The notes below the pieces were generated by a model, which saw only the letters and a list, made by a program, of their open reading frames with translations, had not been told where the DNA came from and made no database searches. Shown here piece by piece: positions 17,672-26,295 of a stretch of DNA of 64,000 bases (its first letter is position 1; each line of letters begins with the position of its first letter). Source of the stretch: Streptomyces sp. I6 (GTDB lineage: Bacteria; Actinomycetota; Actinomycetes; Streptomycetales; Streptomycetaceae); contig RHDP01000001.1 in the NCBI GenBank assembly GCA_003725745.1, positions 4,658,501-4,722,500 on the forward strand, written 5' to 3'. The translations under genes were made by a program, and so were the position numbers.

Positions 17672-18930
17672 ATGAAGACAGGGTTCAAGCGCGCCACCGT
17701 TCCTCTCGCACTGCTCGTCCTCACCACGCTCACGGCCGCCGGCTGCGGGGACGGTGGTGCCGGGTCCGGGAAGGTCACCGTGTGGATGTACCCGGTGATC
17801 ATGGATCCCAAGGCCAACGCCGCCTACTGGGACGGGATCGAGAAGGGGTTCGAGGCGAAGGAGAAGGGCGTCGACCTCAGCATCGAACAGCTGCCCTGGG
17901 AGAACCGGGACCAGAAGCTCGCCACCGCCTTCGGCAGCGGCAAGGGCCCGGACGTGGTCCTGCTGGGGCCCGACCAGATCCCTCAGTACCAGGCCACCGG
18001 GGCGCTCCGCCCGGTCGACCGGGCCATCGAGGAGGCCCGGAGCGCCTTCCGCCCGAATGCCCTGGAGGCCATGAGCCGGGACGGCAAGGTGTACGCGGCC
18101 CCGATCTACCACACCGTCACCAGCACGCTCTACAACAGGAAGCTGCTGGAGAAGGCGGGAATCACCGAACCGCCCGCGACCTGGGACGCCGTCAGGGCCG
18201 CCGCCCCAAGCTGAAGCAGGCCGGGGCGTCCACACTCGACTACTCCGCCAGCAACGAGGCCTCGCTCAACATGAGCTTCTACCCGCTGCTGTGGCAGGCG
18301 GGCGGCAGGGTCTTCGCCGACGGCGGCAAGAAGGCGGCGTTCAACAGCCCCGAGGGCGTCGAGGCGCTCACCTTCCTCGTCGACCTCTACAAGAGCGGGG
18401 CCGTGCCGAGGTCCGCCATGAACAACGCCAACCTCTTCACCGACCAGGCACTCGGCAGGCAGCAGGTCGCCATGGGCTACACCAACACCCCGGCCGACGC
18501 CGTACTGGCCGAGAAGGCCTGGGGCAAGGGCAACGTGATCGTCGGCCCCGCCCTCACCGGCCCCGGCAAGCAGGTCTGCTTCGGCATGCCCGGCGGGCTC
18601 GGCATCAACGCCAAGTCCGGGAACGTCCCGGGTGCCGAGAAGTTCATCGCCTACATGGTCCAGCCCGCTCAGATCGAATCCATGGGCAGGGCAGGCGGCT
18701 TCTTCTCCCCGCGGACCGATGTGACCGTGCCGAACGACAGCTCCTACGCGAAGGAGTACGAGCAGGCCCTGGACCACACCTATCCGGGTGAGCCGAATCC
18801 GGCGGCCCGCCAGCTGATGGCGCTTCTCAGCCCGGAGATCCAGGCAGCCCTGACCGGGAAGAAGAGCCCCAAGGCGGCCCTGGACGCGGCCGCCGCCGAG
18901 GCCGACGAACTGCTGGCGCGGCAGCGTTGA
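17672..18930 (+). CDS. Extracellular solute-binding lipoprotein (sugar ABC importer), corrected for one frameshift
   Basis: 419 residues after restoring one C at 18204-18207. The signal peptide ends in a lipobox (LTTLTAAGC), followed by KVTVWMYPVIMDPKAN and the family-1 solute-binding pattern: GPDVVLLGPDQIPQYQATGALRPVD, YAAPIYHTVTSTLYNRKLLEKAGI. After the repair come KLKQAGASTLDY, MSFYPLLWQAGGRVF, AFNSPEGVEALTFLVDLYKSG and GMPGGLGINAKS. It delivers substrate to the two permeases encoded next. Substrate is unknown; the family transports oligosaccharides, glycerol-phosphate derivatives and sugar acids. Transcription is probably controlled by the palindrome at 17601. Confidence 0.88.
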
Positions 18931-19940
18931 GGAAGGCCGCCACCGACGAGATCGCCCCGGGCGAGGGCGACGGACCTCCGGAAGCGGGCGGCCCGCCCTC
19001 CGGTGCGGAGGGCACGGGCCCTCTCGGGCGCGGGCCCCGGGCCGCCACCGCGGCCGCCGGGGCACGGAGCAGGATCCCGCGGCGGCGCGAGGCACTGACC
19101 GGTCTCGCGTTCGTCGCGCCGATGCTCGTGCTGTTCATCGTGTTCCGCTTCGGACCGACGCTCGGGGCGGCGTTCCTCTCCGTCACCGACTACCGGCTCA
19201 GCGGGGAGTGGACGTTCATCGGCGCGGGCAACTACACCCGGCTCCTCGGCGACGACCTGTTCTGGGAGAGCCTCGGCGTCACCGTCGTCTACACGGCCCT
19301 GTACGTGCCGATGACCGTCGCCTTCGCCCTCGGCACGGCCGTCCTGCTCCACCGCACGCTCTGGATGCGCGGCTTCTTCCGCGGCCTGTTCTTCCTCCCG
19401 TACGTGACCAGCATCGTGCTGGCCGCCGTCATCTGGAAGTGGATCTACGAGGTCCAGGACGGGCTGCTCAACGCCTCCCTCGGCCTCCTCGGCGCAGGTC
19501 CGGTCGACTTCCTCGGCAGCGAGTCCCTCGTCCTGCCGTCCATCGCCGCGTCCTCCGCGTGGAAGGGCTTCGGCTACTCCATGCTCATCCTGCTGGCCGG
19601 ACTGCAGTCCATCCCGCGCGAGGTCACCGAGGCCGCCACCATCGACGGCGCGAGCGGCTGGCAGCGCTTCCGCTGGGTGACGCTGCCCCTGCTGCGGCCG
19701 GTGCTGTTCTTCGTCCTCGTCATCGAGGCGATCCTCGGCTTCCAGGTCTTCGACGCGATGTACGTCATGACGGCGGGCGGCCCGGTCCGCGCCAGCTACT
19801 CGCTGGTGTACTTCCTCTACGACTCCGGCTTCAAGTTCTTCGACTTCGGCTACGCCAGTGCCGTCGGCCTGGTCCTGTTCGTGATCGTCCTCGTGTTCTC
19901 GCTCATCCAGCGGAGACTCATCGGAAGGGACGCGGACTGA
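18927..19940 (+). CDS. ABC transporter permease (MalF/UgpA type)
   Basis: 337 residues from a TTG at 18927 that overlaps the binding-protein stop (TTGA); the first ~50 residues are a disordered Gly/Pro/Ala-rich extension, so a later start cannot be excluded. There are six transmembrane helices, with ALTGLAFVAPMLVLFIVFRFG first. The EAA loop that contacts the ATPase is EVTEAATIDGASGWQRFRW (~residues 230-248). It forms a heterodimeric channel with the next permease, which starts one base before this stop. No ATPase gene is present, so a shared MsiK-type ATPase is likely, as is usual for Streptomyces sugar importers. Confidence 0.92.
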   Translation: MRKAATDEIAPGEGDGPPEAGGPPSGAEGTGPLGRGPRAATAAAGARSRIPRRREALTGLAFVAPMLVLFIVFRFGPTLGAAFLSVTDYRLSGEWTFIGAGNYTRLLGDDLFWESLGVTVVYTALYVPMTVAFALGTAVLLHRTLWMRGFFRGLFFLPYVTSIVLAAVIWKWIYEVQDGLLNASLGLLGAGPVDFLGSESLVLPSIAASSAWKGFGYSMLILLAGLQSIPREVTEAATIDGASGWQRFRWVTLPLLRPVLFFVLVIEAILGFQVFDAMYVMTAGGPVRASYSLVYFLYDSGFKFFDFGYASAVGLVLFVIVLVFSLIQRRLIGRDAD

Positions 19941-20842
19941 TGGCGACCCCGTCCACATCCGCCGAGCGGGCCGCGGCCCCCGCCCCCGGGCCCGTCTCCC
20001 CGCACCCGGCCGGGACCGCGCGGCCCCCGCGGCGGGCGGCGGCCCGGCTGGGCCTGCCCGTGCTGCTGGTGCTGGTCGCCGTCGTGACCGTCACGCCGTT
20101 CGCCGTCATGGTGCTGGTGGCGTTCGCGCCCGCGGGCGGCCAGACCCTCCCGGGCGCCCTCGACGTCAGCCGCGCCACCCTGGAGAACTTCGCCGACGTC
20201 CTGGAGAGCGCCGACATCACCCGCTGGGCCGTCAACTCGCTCGTCTACTCGCTGGTGTCGGTGCTGCTCATCCTGCTGTTCTCGTCCATGGCCGGCTACG
20301 CGTTCGCCAAGAAGCGCTTCCCCGGCAGGGAAATCCTCTTCTGGTCGTTCCTGGCGACGCTGATGGTGCCGTTCCAAGCCACCCTCATCCCGTACTACAT
20401 CCTCGTCTCGGAACTGGGCGGCGTGGACACGTACTGGGGCCTGATCGTGCCGACGCTCGCGAACTCGCAGGCCGTGTTCCTGATGCGCCAGTTCATCGTG
20501 CAGCTGCCCGACGAGCTGTTCGAGGCGGCGAAGATCGACGGGGCCTCCGAATGGCGGATCTACACGACGGTCGTGGTGCCGCTGATCCGGCCCGTGCTCG
20601 CCACGCTGGGCGTGTTCGTCTTCCTGTGGCACTGGAACGACTTCCTCTGGCCGCTGGTCATCGGCCAGTCGGAGGAGATGCGCACACTCACCGTCGGACT
20701 CGCCACCCTGGAAGGGGAGAACGTGGCGATCAACCAGGTCATGGCCGGGGCGACCATCACCGTCATCCCCTGTCTGCTCGTCTTCGGACTGCTTCAGCGC
20801 TACCTCACCGACTCGATCGCCACCTCCGGGCTCAAGTCGTGA
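19940..20842 (+). CDS. ABC transporter permease (MalG/UgpE type)
   Basis: 300 residues; the ATG overlaps the previous stop (TGATG). Six membrane helices follow an Ala/Pro-rich cytoplasmic leader. The EAA motif is ELFEAAKIDGASEWRIYTTV, and the family-typical WHWNDFLWPLVIG lies near the end. It pairs with the preceding permease. The operon seems to end here: the next gene is on the opposite strand and the ~150-bp gap is filled with CTCGGCCTCG and CTGCCT repeats. The substrate is probably the compound broken down by the enzymes encoded at 21-29 kb. Confidence 0.92.
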   Translation: MATPSTSAERAAAPAPGPVSPHPAGTARPPRRAAARLGLPVLLVLVAVVTVTPFAVMVLVAFAPAGGQTLPGALDVSRATLENFADVLESADITRWAVNSLVYSLVSVLLILLFSSMAGYAFAKKRFPGREILFWSFLATLMVPFQATLIPYYILVSELGGVDTYWGLIVPTLANSQAVFLMRQFIVQLPDELFEAAKIDGASEWRIYTTVVVPLIRPVLATLGVFVFLWHWNDFLWPLVIGQSEEMRTLTVGLATLEGENVAINQVMAGATITVIPCLLVFGLLQRYLTDSIATSGLKS

Positions 20843-20990
20843 CCTCGCTCGGCCTCGCCCACGCGGCTCGGCCTCGCCCTCCTCGGCCCGGCCTCGTTCT
20901 GCCTGGTAAACCTGTTGTGCCTGGTGGACTCGTTCTGCCTCGTGGACTCGCTCGGCCCCGCCGTCCCGCTGGCGGCCCCCGCTCCACCGG

Positions 20991-21959
20991 TCAGCCGCCG
21001 AGCTCGCCGAACGCCTCGATGGCCCGCAGCGCGTCCGCCTGCGGCATCCCCGGCGGCTGCACCCTCAGGACCAGCCCGTCCGCACCCATCTCCGCGTACC
21101 TGCCGATCCGCTCCCGGCACTCGGCCGGTGAGCCGATCACCGAACGGGCCGCGATGTCGTCCCACTGCTGGGCGTAGCGCGCCGCGTCCGCCGAGGTGCG
21201 CTTCCAGTCGCCGTACGCGTCGTACAGCCCCCGCAGCGGCCGCTCCAGCGCATCCCGGGCCCGCTGGGTGGTGGCGGCGGCGTACCCCTCGCGGCAGACG
21301 ATGACCTCGGCGCCCAGCGAGCCCGGACCCCGCGGGTACGAGCGGTAGGCGCGGATCTTCTCCGGCAGCTCCTCGTCCGTCTCGTTGAAGGACGTGGTCC
21401 AGCCGTCGCACATCCGGGCCGTGCGCTCCAGCGCGGCGGGCACCCGGCCGCCGTTCCAGATCCCGGGCCGCGGGTCCTGTACGGGCCGCGGCGACAGATA
21501 CGCCCCCTCGACCCGGGTCCAGCGACCCTCGAACGTCACCTCCTCCTCGGTCCACAGCCGGGTGAGCAGCTCCAGGCACTCCTCGAACCGCGGCACGCGC
21601 TCCTCGGGCCCGGTGCCGAACAGCGTGAACTCCTCGGGCCGGTAGCCCAGGACGAATCCGGCGGTGAGCCGGCCGCCCGACAGGACGTCGATGTGCGCCA
21701 GCGCCTCGGCGAGCCACACCGGCTGGTGGACCGGCGCGATCAGTCCCGCCGTCGCCAGCCCGATCCGCTCGGTGTGCGCGGCGAGATAGGCCAGGGAGGT
21801 GATCGCCTCGTGGTATCCGGGCCGGTGCAGATGGCGCTCGCCCAGCACCACCCAGGAGAACCCGGCCTGCTCGGCGAGCCGGACCTGTTCCACCGCGTCG
21901 GCGAGCCGTGGCCGGTCGGCCTTGTCCGCATAGAGGTTGACGTAGAGGCCGAGGCGCAT
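20991..21959 (-). CDS. Luciferase-like monooxygenase (LLM, F420- or FMN-dependent)
   Basis: 322 residues starting MRLGLYVNLYADKADRPRLA at the ATG at 21959. It has the LLM TIM-barrel pattern: VRLAEQAGFSWVVLGERHLH, TERIGLATAGLIAPVHQPVWLAEALAHID, GRLTAGFVLGYRPEEF, PRPGIWNGG and a late GSPAECRERIGRYAEMGADGLVLR, typical of bacterial luciferase and F420-dependent reductase relatives. These enzymes oxygenate or dehydrogenate small molecules with a reduced flavin. The gene diverges from the DHDPS-like gene, and the shared promoter holds the 21980 palindrome, so it belongs to the same predicted regulon. Confidence 0.88.
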   Translation of the reverse strand: MRLGLYVNLYADKADRPRLADAVEQVRLAEQAGFSWVVLGERHLHRPGYHEAITSLAYLAAHTERIGLATAGLIAPVHQPVWLAEALAHIDVLSGGRLTAGFVLGYRPEEFTLFGTGPEERVPRFEECLELLTRLWTEEEVTFEGRWTRVEGAYLSPRPVQDPRPGIWNGGRVPAALERTARMCDGWTTSFNETDEELPEKIRAYRSYPRGPGSLGAEVIVCREGYAAATTQRARDALERPLRGLYDAYGDWKRTSADAARYAQQWDDIAARSVIGSPAECRERIGRYAEMGADGLVLRVQPPGMPQADALRAIEAFGELGG

Positions 21960-21979
21960 CGGGGCGTGAATCCCTTCCT

Positions 21980-21997
21980 TTACGGTCCGGACCGTAA
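21980..21997. promoter_or_regulatory. 18-bp palindromic operator, divergent LLM / aldolase
   Basis: TTACGGTCCGGACCGTAA is a perfect 18-bp palindrome; symmetry extends three bases further on each side (21977-22000). It lies midway in the 84-bp divergent spacer and matches the sites at 17601, 26149 and 27821. Confidence 0.8.
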
Positions 21998-22043
21998 AGG
22001 CTAGCGTAGCCGCGACGACCGCGACAGACGGGAGAGGACGCCC

Positions 22044-23012
22044 ATGTCCGCGACGGATCTGCTGGTGCGCCGGCTCCGCGGCACCGTGCTGCCCGCGGTC
22101 GCAACGCCCATGGACGAGCGCGGAGTCGTCGACTTCGCGGCGCTGCGCCGCTACGCCGGGTACATCGCGGGGCAGCCGGTCGGTGGAGTCGCCGTCTGGG
22201 CGCACACGGGCCGCGGGCTGCACCTCTCCGAGGAGGACCGCGGCCGGGTGCTCGCGGTCTGGCGGTCCGCGGTGGACGGGCCGGTGGTGGCGGGCGCCGG
22301 CGTGCCGCGGTCCGTACGGGCCGAGCGGCCGCGCGACGTGGTGGACGCCACGGTCGCGATGGCGGTACGGGCGGCCGAGGGCGGAGCCGACGCCGTCATG
22401 GTCTATCCGCCCGCCCTGCTGGCCGGTGACGACGGCGCGGCCGTCGCCCTGCACCAGGAGGCGGCCGCCGCGAGCGGGCTGCCCGTACTCGGCTTCCTGC
22501 TGCACGGCGAGGCGGGCGGATACCCCTATCCGCCGCGGCTGGTCCGCAGGCTCCTCGGTCTGCCGTCAGCGGCCGGCCTCAAACTCGCCACCCTGGACCG
22601 GGCGATGGCCTGCCAGGACGCGATCCGGGCGGCGCTGCCCACCGGGAAGCTCGTCGTCACCGGCGAGGACAGGATGTTCGGCCCCTCCCTGATGTGGGGC
22701 GCCGACGCGGCGCTCGTCGGCATCGCGGCGGCCCGCGTGCCGCTGACGACCGCGGTCCTGGACGCCTGGCGCGCGGGCGACCACAGGGCGTTCGTCCGGG
22801 CCTCGGCACGGCTCGACGCCTTCGCCGGGGCCACGTTCCTCGATCCGATCGAGGGCTATGTGCAGCGCATGCTGTGGGCGGCGGTCTGGGAGGGGGTCCT
22901 CCCCGAGGAGGCGGCCCACGATCCGTACGGCCCGCGCCTGCCCGGCGCGGAACGCCGGGCGGTGGTCGAGTGCCTGGAGGAACTCGCGAAGGAGCCGGAC
23001 GCTCCCCACTGA
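22044..23012 (+). CDS. Dihydrodipicolinate synthase/N-acetylneuraminate lyase family aldolase
   Basis: 322 residues. Class I (Schiff base) aldolase fold: GTVLPAVATPMDERGVVDFAALRRY at the N-terminus, VMVYPPALL with the catalytic Tyr, and AGLKLATLDR with the Schiff-base Lys; GEDRMFGPSLMWGADAALVG follows. The classical G-T-T-G-E pyruvate-binding segment is altered to WAHTGRGLHLS, so this is not a biosynthetic DapA. Sugar-acid dehydratases and aldolases of the same family are better matches. It is expressed from the operator-bearing divergent promoter and probably acts in the same catabolic route as the importer and the enolase-type enzyme. Confidence 0.85.
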   Translation: MSATDLLVRRLRGTVLPAVATPMDERGVVDFAALRRYAGYIAGQPVGGVAVWAHTGRGLHLSEEDRGRVLAVWRSAVDGPVVAGAGVPRSVRAERPRDVVDATVAMAVRAAEGGADAVMVYPPALLAGDDGAAVALHQEAAAASGLPVLGFLLHGEAGGYPYPPRLVRRLLGLPSAAGLKLATLDRAMACQDAIRAALPTGKLVVTGEDRMFGPSLMWGADAALVGIAAARVPLTTAVLDAWRAGDHRAFVRASARLDAFAGATFLDPIEGYVQRMLWAAVWEGVLPEEAAHDPYGPRLPGAERRAVVECLEELAKEPDAPH

Positions 23013-23015
23013 GCC

Positions 23016-23376
23016 GGCCGGGGGACCGGCGAGTTCGCGGCTACCGCGGTGTTCGGCGGTTCGGCGGTTCGGCGGTTCGGCGCGCGGCCGGGGGCCCGAT
23101 GGACGGCCGGGGGGTCTGCGGGCGGTCCTGGGTCCGCCGGGCGGGCGGGCTACGCAGGCGGGGGTGGGTCCGGCAAGCGGCCGGTCCCCGACGGGCGGCC
23201 GGGGGACCGGCGAGTTCGCGGCTACCGCGGTGTTCGGCGGTTCGGCGCATGGCCGGGGGCCCGGCGGACGGCCGGGGGTCTGCGGGCGGTCCTGGGTCCG
23301 CCGGGCGGGCGGGCTACGCAGGCGGGGGTGGGTCCGGCATGCGGCCGGTCCCCGACGGGCGGCCGGGGTCCGAGGG
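23016..23376. repeat. 181-bp tandem duplication between genes
   Basis: Two copies with a period of 181 bp start at 23016 and 23197 with GGCCGGGGGACCGGCGAGTT. They are nearly identical over ~165 bp; copy 1 carries two extra GGTTCGGC units. The segment lies between convergent genes and codes for nothing obvious. Confidence 0.8.
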
Positions 23377-23472
23377 ACGAGCGGGGCCCGCGAGGAGGCC
23401 CGGCGGCAGCGCGGGCAACGGCCGCGGCGGCCGGCCGACCACCGCCGGCCGACCACCGCCGGCCCCGGTACC

Positions 23473-24213
23473 TCAGGCGGGGACCTCGAGCCCGAACAGC
23501 TCCGCCGCGTTCCGCCACAGCACCCGGTCCAGCTCCGCGGGGGTGAACCCGGCGTCCCGGAGCACCCCCAGCGACCAGCAGGGGTCGATCAGCGTCGCGT
23601 CCGTGCCGAACAGCAGCCGCTCCACCGGCACCCCGGCCTCCCGCGCGTAGGCGACCCGGCCCGCGTCGGCGGCGGTACGGCAGTGCTCCAGGTACAGCCC
23701 CTCGCACGAGGCGGCCGCGTGCGCCGCCTCGCGCCAGGCGTCTCCGCCCGCGTGGCCCATGATCACCCTCAGCCCCGGCCGCGAGGCCACCATGTCGGGC
23801 AGCTGGAGGACCTCCCGCCCCCAGGTGTGCAGCAGCAGTGGTACGCCGGCCTCGGCGACCACGTCGAACGCCTCGGCCATCTCCCGCGAGCCGGGCAGCC
23901 GGCCCGGATAGTGGGTGTGGATCTTCGCCCCGACGAACCGCCCGGAGTCCAGGCAGCGGCGCAGGTCCGCGGCGCTCTCCTCGATCCGGTTCGGGTTCAC
24001 CACGGCGTACCCGTACAGACGCGGCCGGGACGCCAGCTCCTTCGTCAGCGCGGCGTTCCCGGCGACCGCGTCGTGGACCACCGCCTCCGACGCCGAGACC
24101 AGCTGGAGGTCGATGCCGTAGCGGTCCATCAGACGCAGGTTGTCGTCGGCGTCGCCGCAGGTGAGGTGGAACTGCCAGCGGCCCACGTGGGCGTGCACGT
24201 CGATGATCGGCAT
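23473..24213 (-). CDS. Amidohydrolase-2 family metal-dependent hydrolase
   Basis: 246 residues. The N-terminal MPIIDVHAHVGRW carries the HxH metal ligands. KIHTHYPG, LLLHTWG and VIMGHAGG supply further His ligands, and LLFGTDATL holds the catalytic Asp. This is the PF04909 pattern (ACMSD/gamma-resorcylate decarboxylase and lactonase relatives), acting as a hydrolase or decarboxylase. The start overlaps the stop of the preceding gene (TGATG). It is the third gene of a DegT-amidohydrolase-amidohydrolase operon transcribed from the operator at 26149. Confidence 0.88.
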   Translation of the reverse strand: MPIIDVHAHVGRWQFHLTCGDADDNLRLMDRYGIDLQLVSASEAVVHDAVAGNAALTKELASRPRLYGYAVVNPNRIEESAADLRRCLDSGRFVGAKIHTHYPGRLPGSREMAEAFDVVAEAGVPLLLHTWGREVLQLPDMVASRPGLRVIMGHAGGDAWREAAHAAASCEGLYLEHCRTAADAGRVAYAREAGVPVERLLFGTDATLIDPCWSLGVLRDAGFTPAELDRVLWRNAAELFGLEVPA

Positions 24214-24989
24214 CAGCCCAGCAGCTCCTCGATGTTCCCCGTGGCGACGGCGGCGCGCTCGTCGTCGGAGATGTCCGCGTACCGCAACCGCAGGGTCGGC
24301 GGCGAGATGTCCATGAACGGGGTGCGCGAGCCGAAGACGAGATGGCGGGCCCCCACCGAGTGCACCACCCGTTCGACGGAGTCGGGCCCCGACAGCATCC
24401 GTGTGGTGACCCGGAACCCCGGCTCCTCGCGGGCCATCAGCAGGAAGTCCGCCAGCAGATAGGCGTGCAGGTCCAGGAAGACCACATCGGCGCCCCGGCC
24501 CATCAGGGGAGGGCCGTAGCGCCGCGGATCACCGTCGTGGAGCAGCACCATCCCGCGCGCCAGGGCCAGGTCGACCACCCGCCGGTAGCCGGGGAAGCCC
24601 GGGTCGGCGGCCTGCTCGACGGTGAACAGCCGGAGGAAGCGGACCCCCGCCGCCCCCAGCTCGTCCAGCCGGTCCTCGGCGGTCATCGCGTCCCGGACGT
24701 CGACGGTGCCCACCGGCCGCAGCTCCGGGCAGTCGGCGAGGTCGCGCAGCGTCTCCTCGTTGCCCGCCCGGTCGTCGAACAGCGGCCCGCGCGTGGACAG
24801 GGCCAGGGCGCCGCCCACGGGGGAGCGTTCGAGGCGCCGGCGCACCTCCGCGAGCGTGACGTCCCGGTGGTGGCGGGGCCACGGCCCGTACAGCACGTCC
24901 ACGTCCCAGCCGATCTGCTCCCGTGGGGACGGGGTCAGCCAGTCGTACGCGGGCGGCCGGTCGTGGTCCGCCACCGTGCTCGTGCTCAT
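24213..24989 (-). CDS. Amidohydrolase-like protein, degenerate active site
   Basis: 258 residues with overall similarity to amidohydrolase-2 proteins: a WDVDVLYGPWPRHH start, LRLFTVEQAADPGFPGYRRVVDLALARGMVLLHDG, VFLDLHAYLLADFLLMA, VVHSVGARHLVFGSRTPFMD. The usual HxH pair and the late GTD are replaced (DVDVL; FGSRT), so several metal ligands are missing and it may be a non-catalytic partner of the next gene. It overlaps both neighbours by 1-4 bp, indicating tight coupling and likely complex formation. Catalytic status is uncertain. Confidence 0.7.
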   Translation of the reverse strand: MSTSTVADHDRPPAYDWLTPSPREQIGWDVDVLYGPWPRHHRDVTLAEVRRRLERSPVGGALALSTRGPLFDDRAGNEETLRDLADCPELRPVGTVDVRDAMTAEDRLDELGAAGVRFLRLFTVEQAADPGFPGYRRVVDLALARGMVLLHDGDPRRYGPPLMGRGADVVFLDLHAYLLADFLLMAREEPGFRVTTRMLSGPDSVERVVHSVGARHLVFGSRTPFMDISPPTLRLRYADISDDERAAVATGNIEELLG

Positions 24990-26119
24990 CGCGCTCCCAC
25001 CTCGCCCAGCGTCCGGGCGATCCGGTCGACGTCGTCCTCGGTGTACCCCTCGTTCCACTGGAGCACCAGCAGCGTACGGTCGATCAGCGTCTCCGCCCGG
25101 GGACACGGGCCCGGATGATGCCCCGAGAGTGCCGGATTGGCGTACAGCGGCCGTTCCAGATAGCCGCGCAGCGCCGGCACGCCCGCGGCCTGAAGGCCGC
25201 TCGCCCAGCGGGAGTTGTCGTCCACCAGCAGCGGCATCACCCACCATGCGTGGCCGGCCCGGCGGGACGGGAGACGGATGCCGGGGGCCGGACCGAGCCG
25301 CTCCACGGCCGCCGCGAACCGGGTGGCCCGCTCCCGCCGCAGCCGCACGACCTCGGAGACCCTGGCGAGCTGGGCCCGCGCCACCGCCGCGACGAGCTCC
25401 GTCATCCGGTAGTTGAGTCCCATCGTGCGGTGGATGCGGCCCTCCGCGCGGTCCCAGCCCTTGTCCATGAACAGCCGCATCCCGCGCGCCAGTTCGGGGT
25501 CGTCCGTGATGCACAGACCGCCGTCGCCCGCCGTGATGTGCTTGTACTGCTGGAGGCTGAAGCAGGCGATGTCGCCGACGGTGCCGAGCAGCCGGCCGTC
25601 CTCGTCCTCGCCCAGCCACGCCTGCGCGCAGTCCTCGACCAGAAGGAGCCCGTGCCGGTCGCAGACCTCCCGCAGCCGGGCCACGTCCGCGGCGCCGCCG
25701 AAGAGATGGACCGCGACGACCGCCCGGGTGCGGGGGGTGATCGCGGCCTCCACCGCGGCCGGGTCGAGGTTGCCGTCGTCGGCCCGCACGTCCGCGAACA
25801 CCACCCGGGCGCCCTGGGCGAGGACCGGCGCGACCGTGCCGAAGTCCGAGATGGGGGTGGTGACCACCTCGTCCCCGGGGCCCACCCCGGCGGCTGCGAG
25901 CGCGAGATGCAGGGCGGCCGTGCCGGAACTGGACGACACGGCCTCGGCGCGCCCGTACAGCGCCGCCATCTCCGCCTCCAGAGCCCGGGCCTCCCGGCCG
26001 AACGCCCCGCACAGGACCGCCGAGTCGAGGACCCGCAGCACCGCGGCGCGCTCCTCCTCGCCGAAGGTCCTGCCGCGTGGTTCGAGAACCGTGGGCAGTG
26101 GCATTTCCCGTTGCGGCAT
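24986..26119 (-). CDS. DegT/DnrJ/EryC1/StrS-family PLP aminotransferase
   Basis: 377 residues from the ATG at 26119. Fold-type I family signs: AVSSSSGTAALHLALAAAGVGPGDEVVTTPISDFGT, LVEDCAQAWLGE (Asp contacting the pyridine N), and FSLQQYKHITAGDGG with the PLP-binding Lys, then MGLNYRMTELVAAV. These enzymes transfer an amino group to sugar or cyclitol ketones. In an import/catabolic locus it may work in reverse, deaminating an amino sugar or amino-cyclitol; that is inference. It heads the three-gene minus-strand operon and diverges from the regulator gene. Confidence 0.9.
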   Translation of the reverse strand: MPQREMPLPTVLEPRGRTFGEEERAAVLRVLDSAVLCGAFGREARALEAEMAALYGRAEAVSSSSGTAALHLALAAAGVGPGDEVVTTPISDFGTVAPVLAQGARVVFADVRADDGNLDPAAVEAAITPRTRAVVAVHLFGGAADVARLREVCDRHGLLLVEDCAQAWLGEDEDGRLLGTVGDIACFSLQQYKHITAGDGGLCITDDPELARGMRLFMDKGWDRAEGRIHRTMGLNYRMTELVAAVARAQLARVSEVVRLRRERATRFAAAVERLGPAPGIRLPSRRAGHAWWVMPLLVDDNSRWASGLQAAGVPALRGYLERPLYANPALSGHHPGPCPRAETLIDRTLLVLQWNEGYTEDDVDRIARTLGEVGAR

Positions 26120-26148
26120 CGGGGGACTATCCTCTCGGCAGCACACGA

Positions 26149-26166
26149 TTACGGCCTGGGCCGAAA
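26149..26166. promoter_or_regulatory. 18-bp palindromic operator, divergent DegT / regulator
   Basis: TTACGGCCTGGGCCGAAA shares its spacing and half-sites with the other three sites. It sits 30 bp upstream of the DegT start and ~130 bp upstream of the regulator start, allowing control of the operon and autoregulation. Confidence 0.75.
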
Positions 26167-26295
26167 CTAGAACCCCGGTGGCCGGCCGTCAATCACGCGC
26201 GGACCGCCCGCGCAACGCGTCCCCGGCCGTCCGCCGGTGGGCGCGCCATCCCCCGCAGGTCGTCCTCGCGACCTCAGCAGAACGGAGACCGGGCC

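Noticed and set aside
22044-23012. Calling this gene dapA of lysine biosynthesis
   Set aside because: The conserved pyruvate-binding threonine pair is absent and the context is catabolic with an operator shared with an importer.
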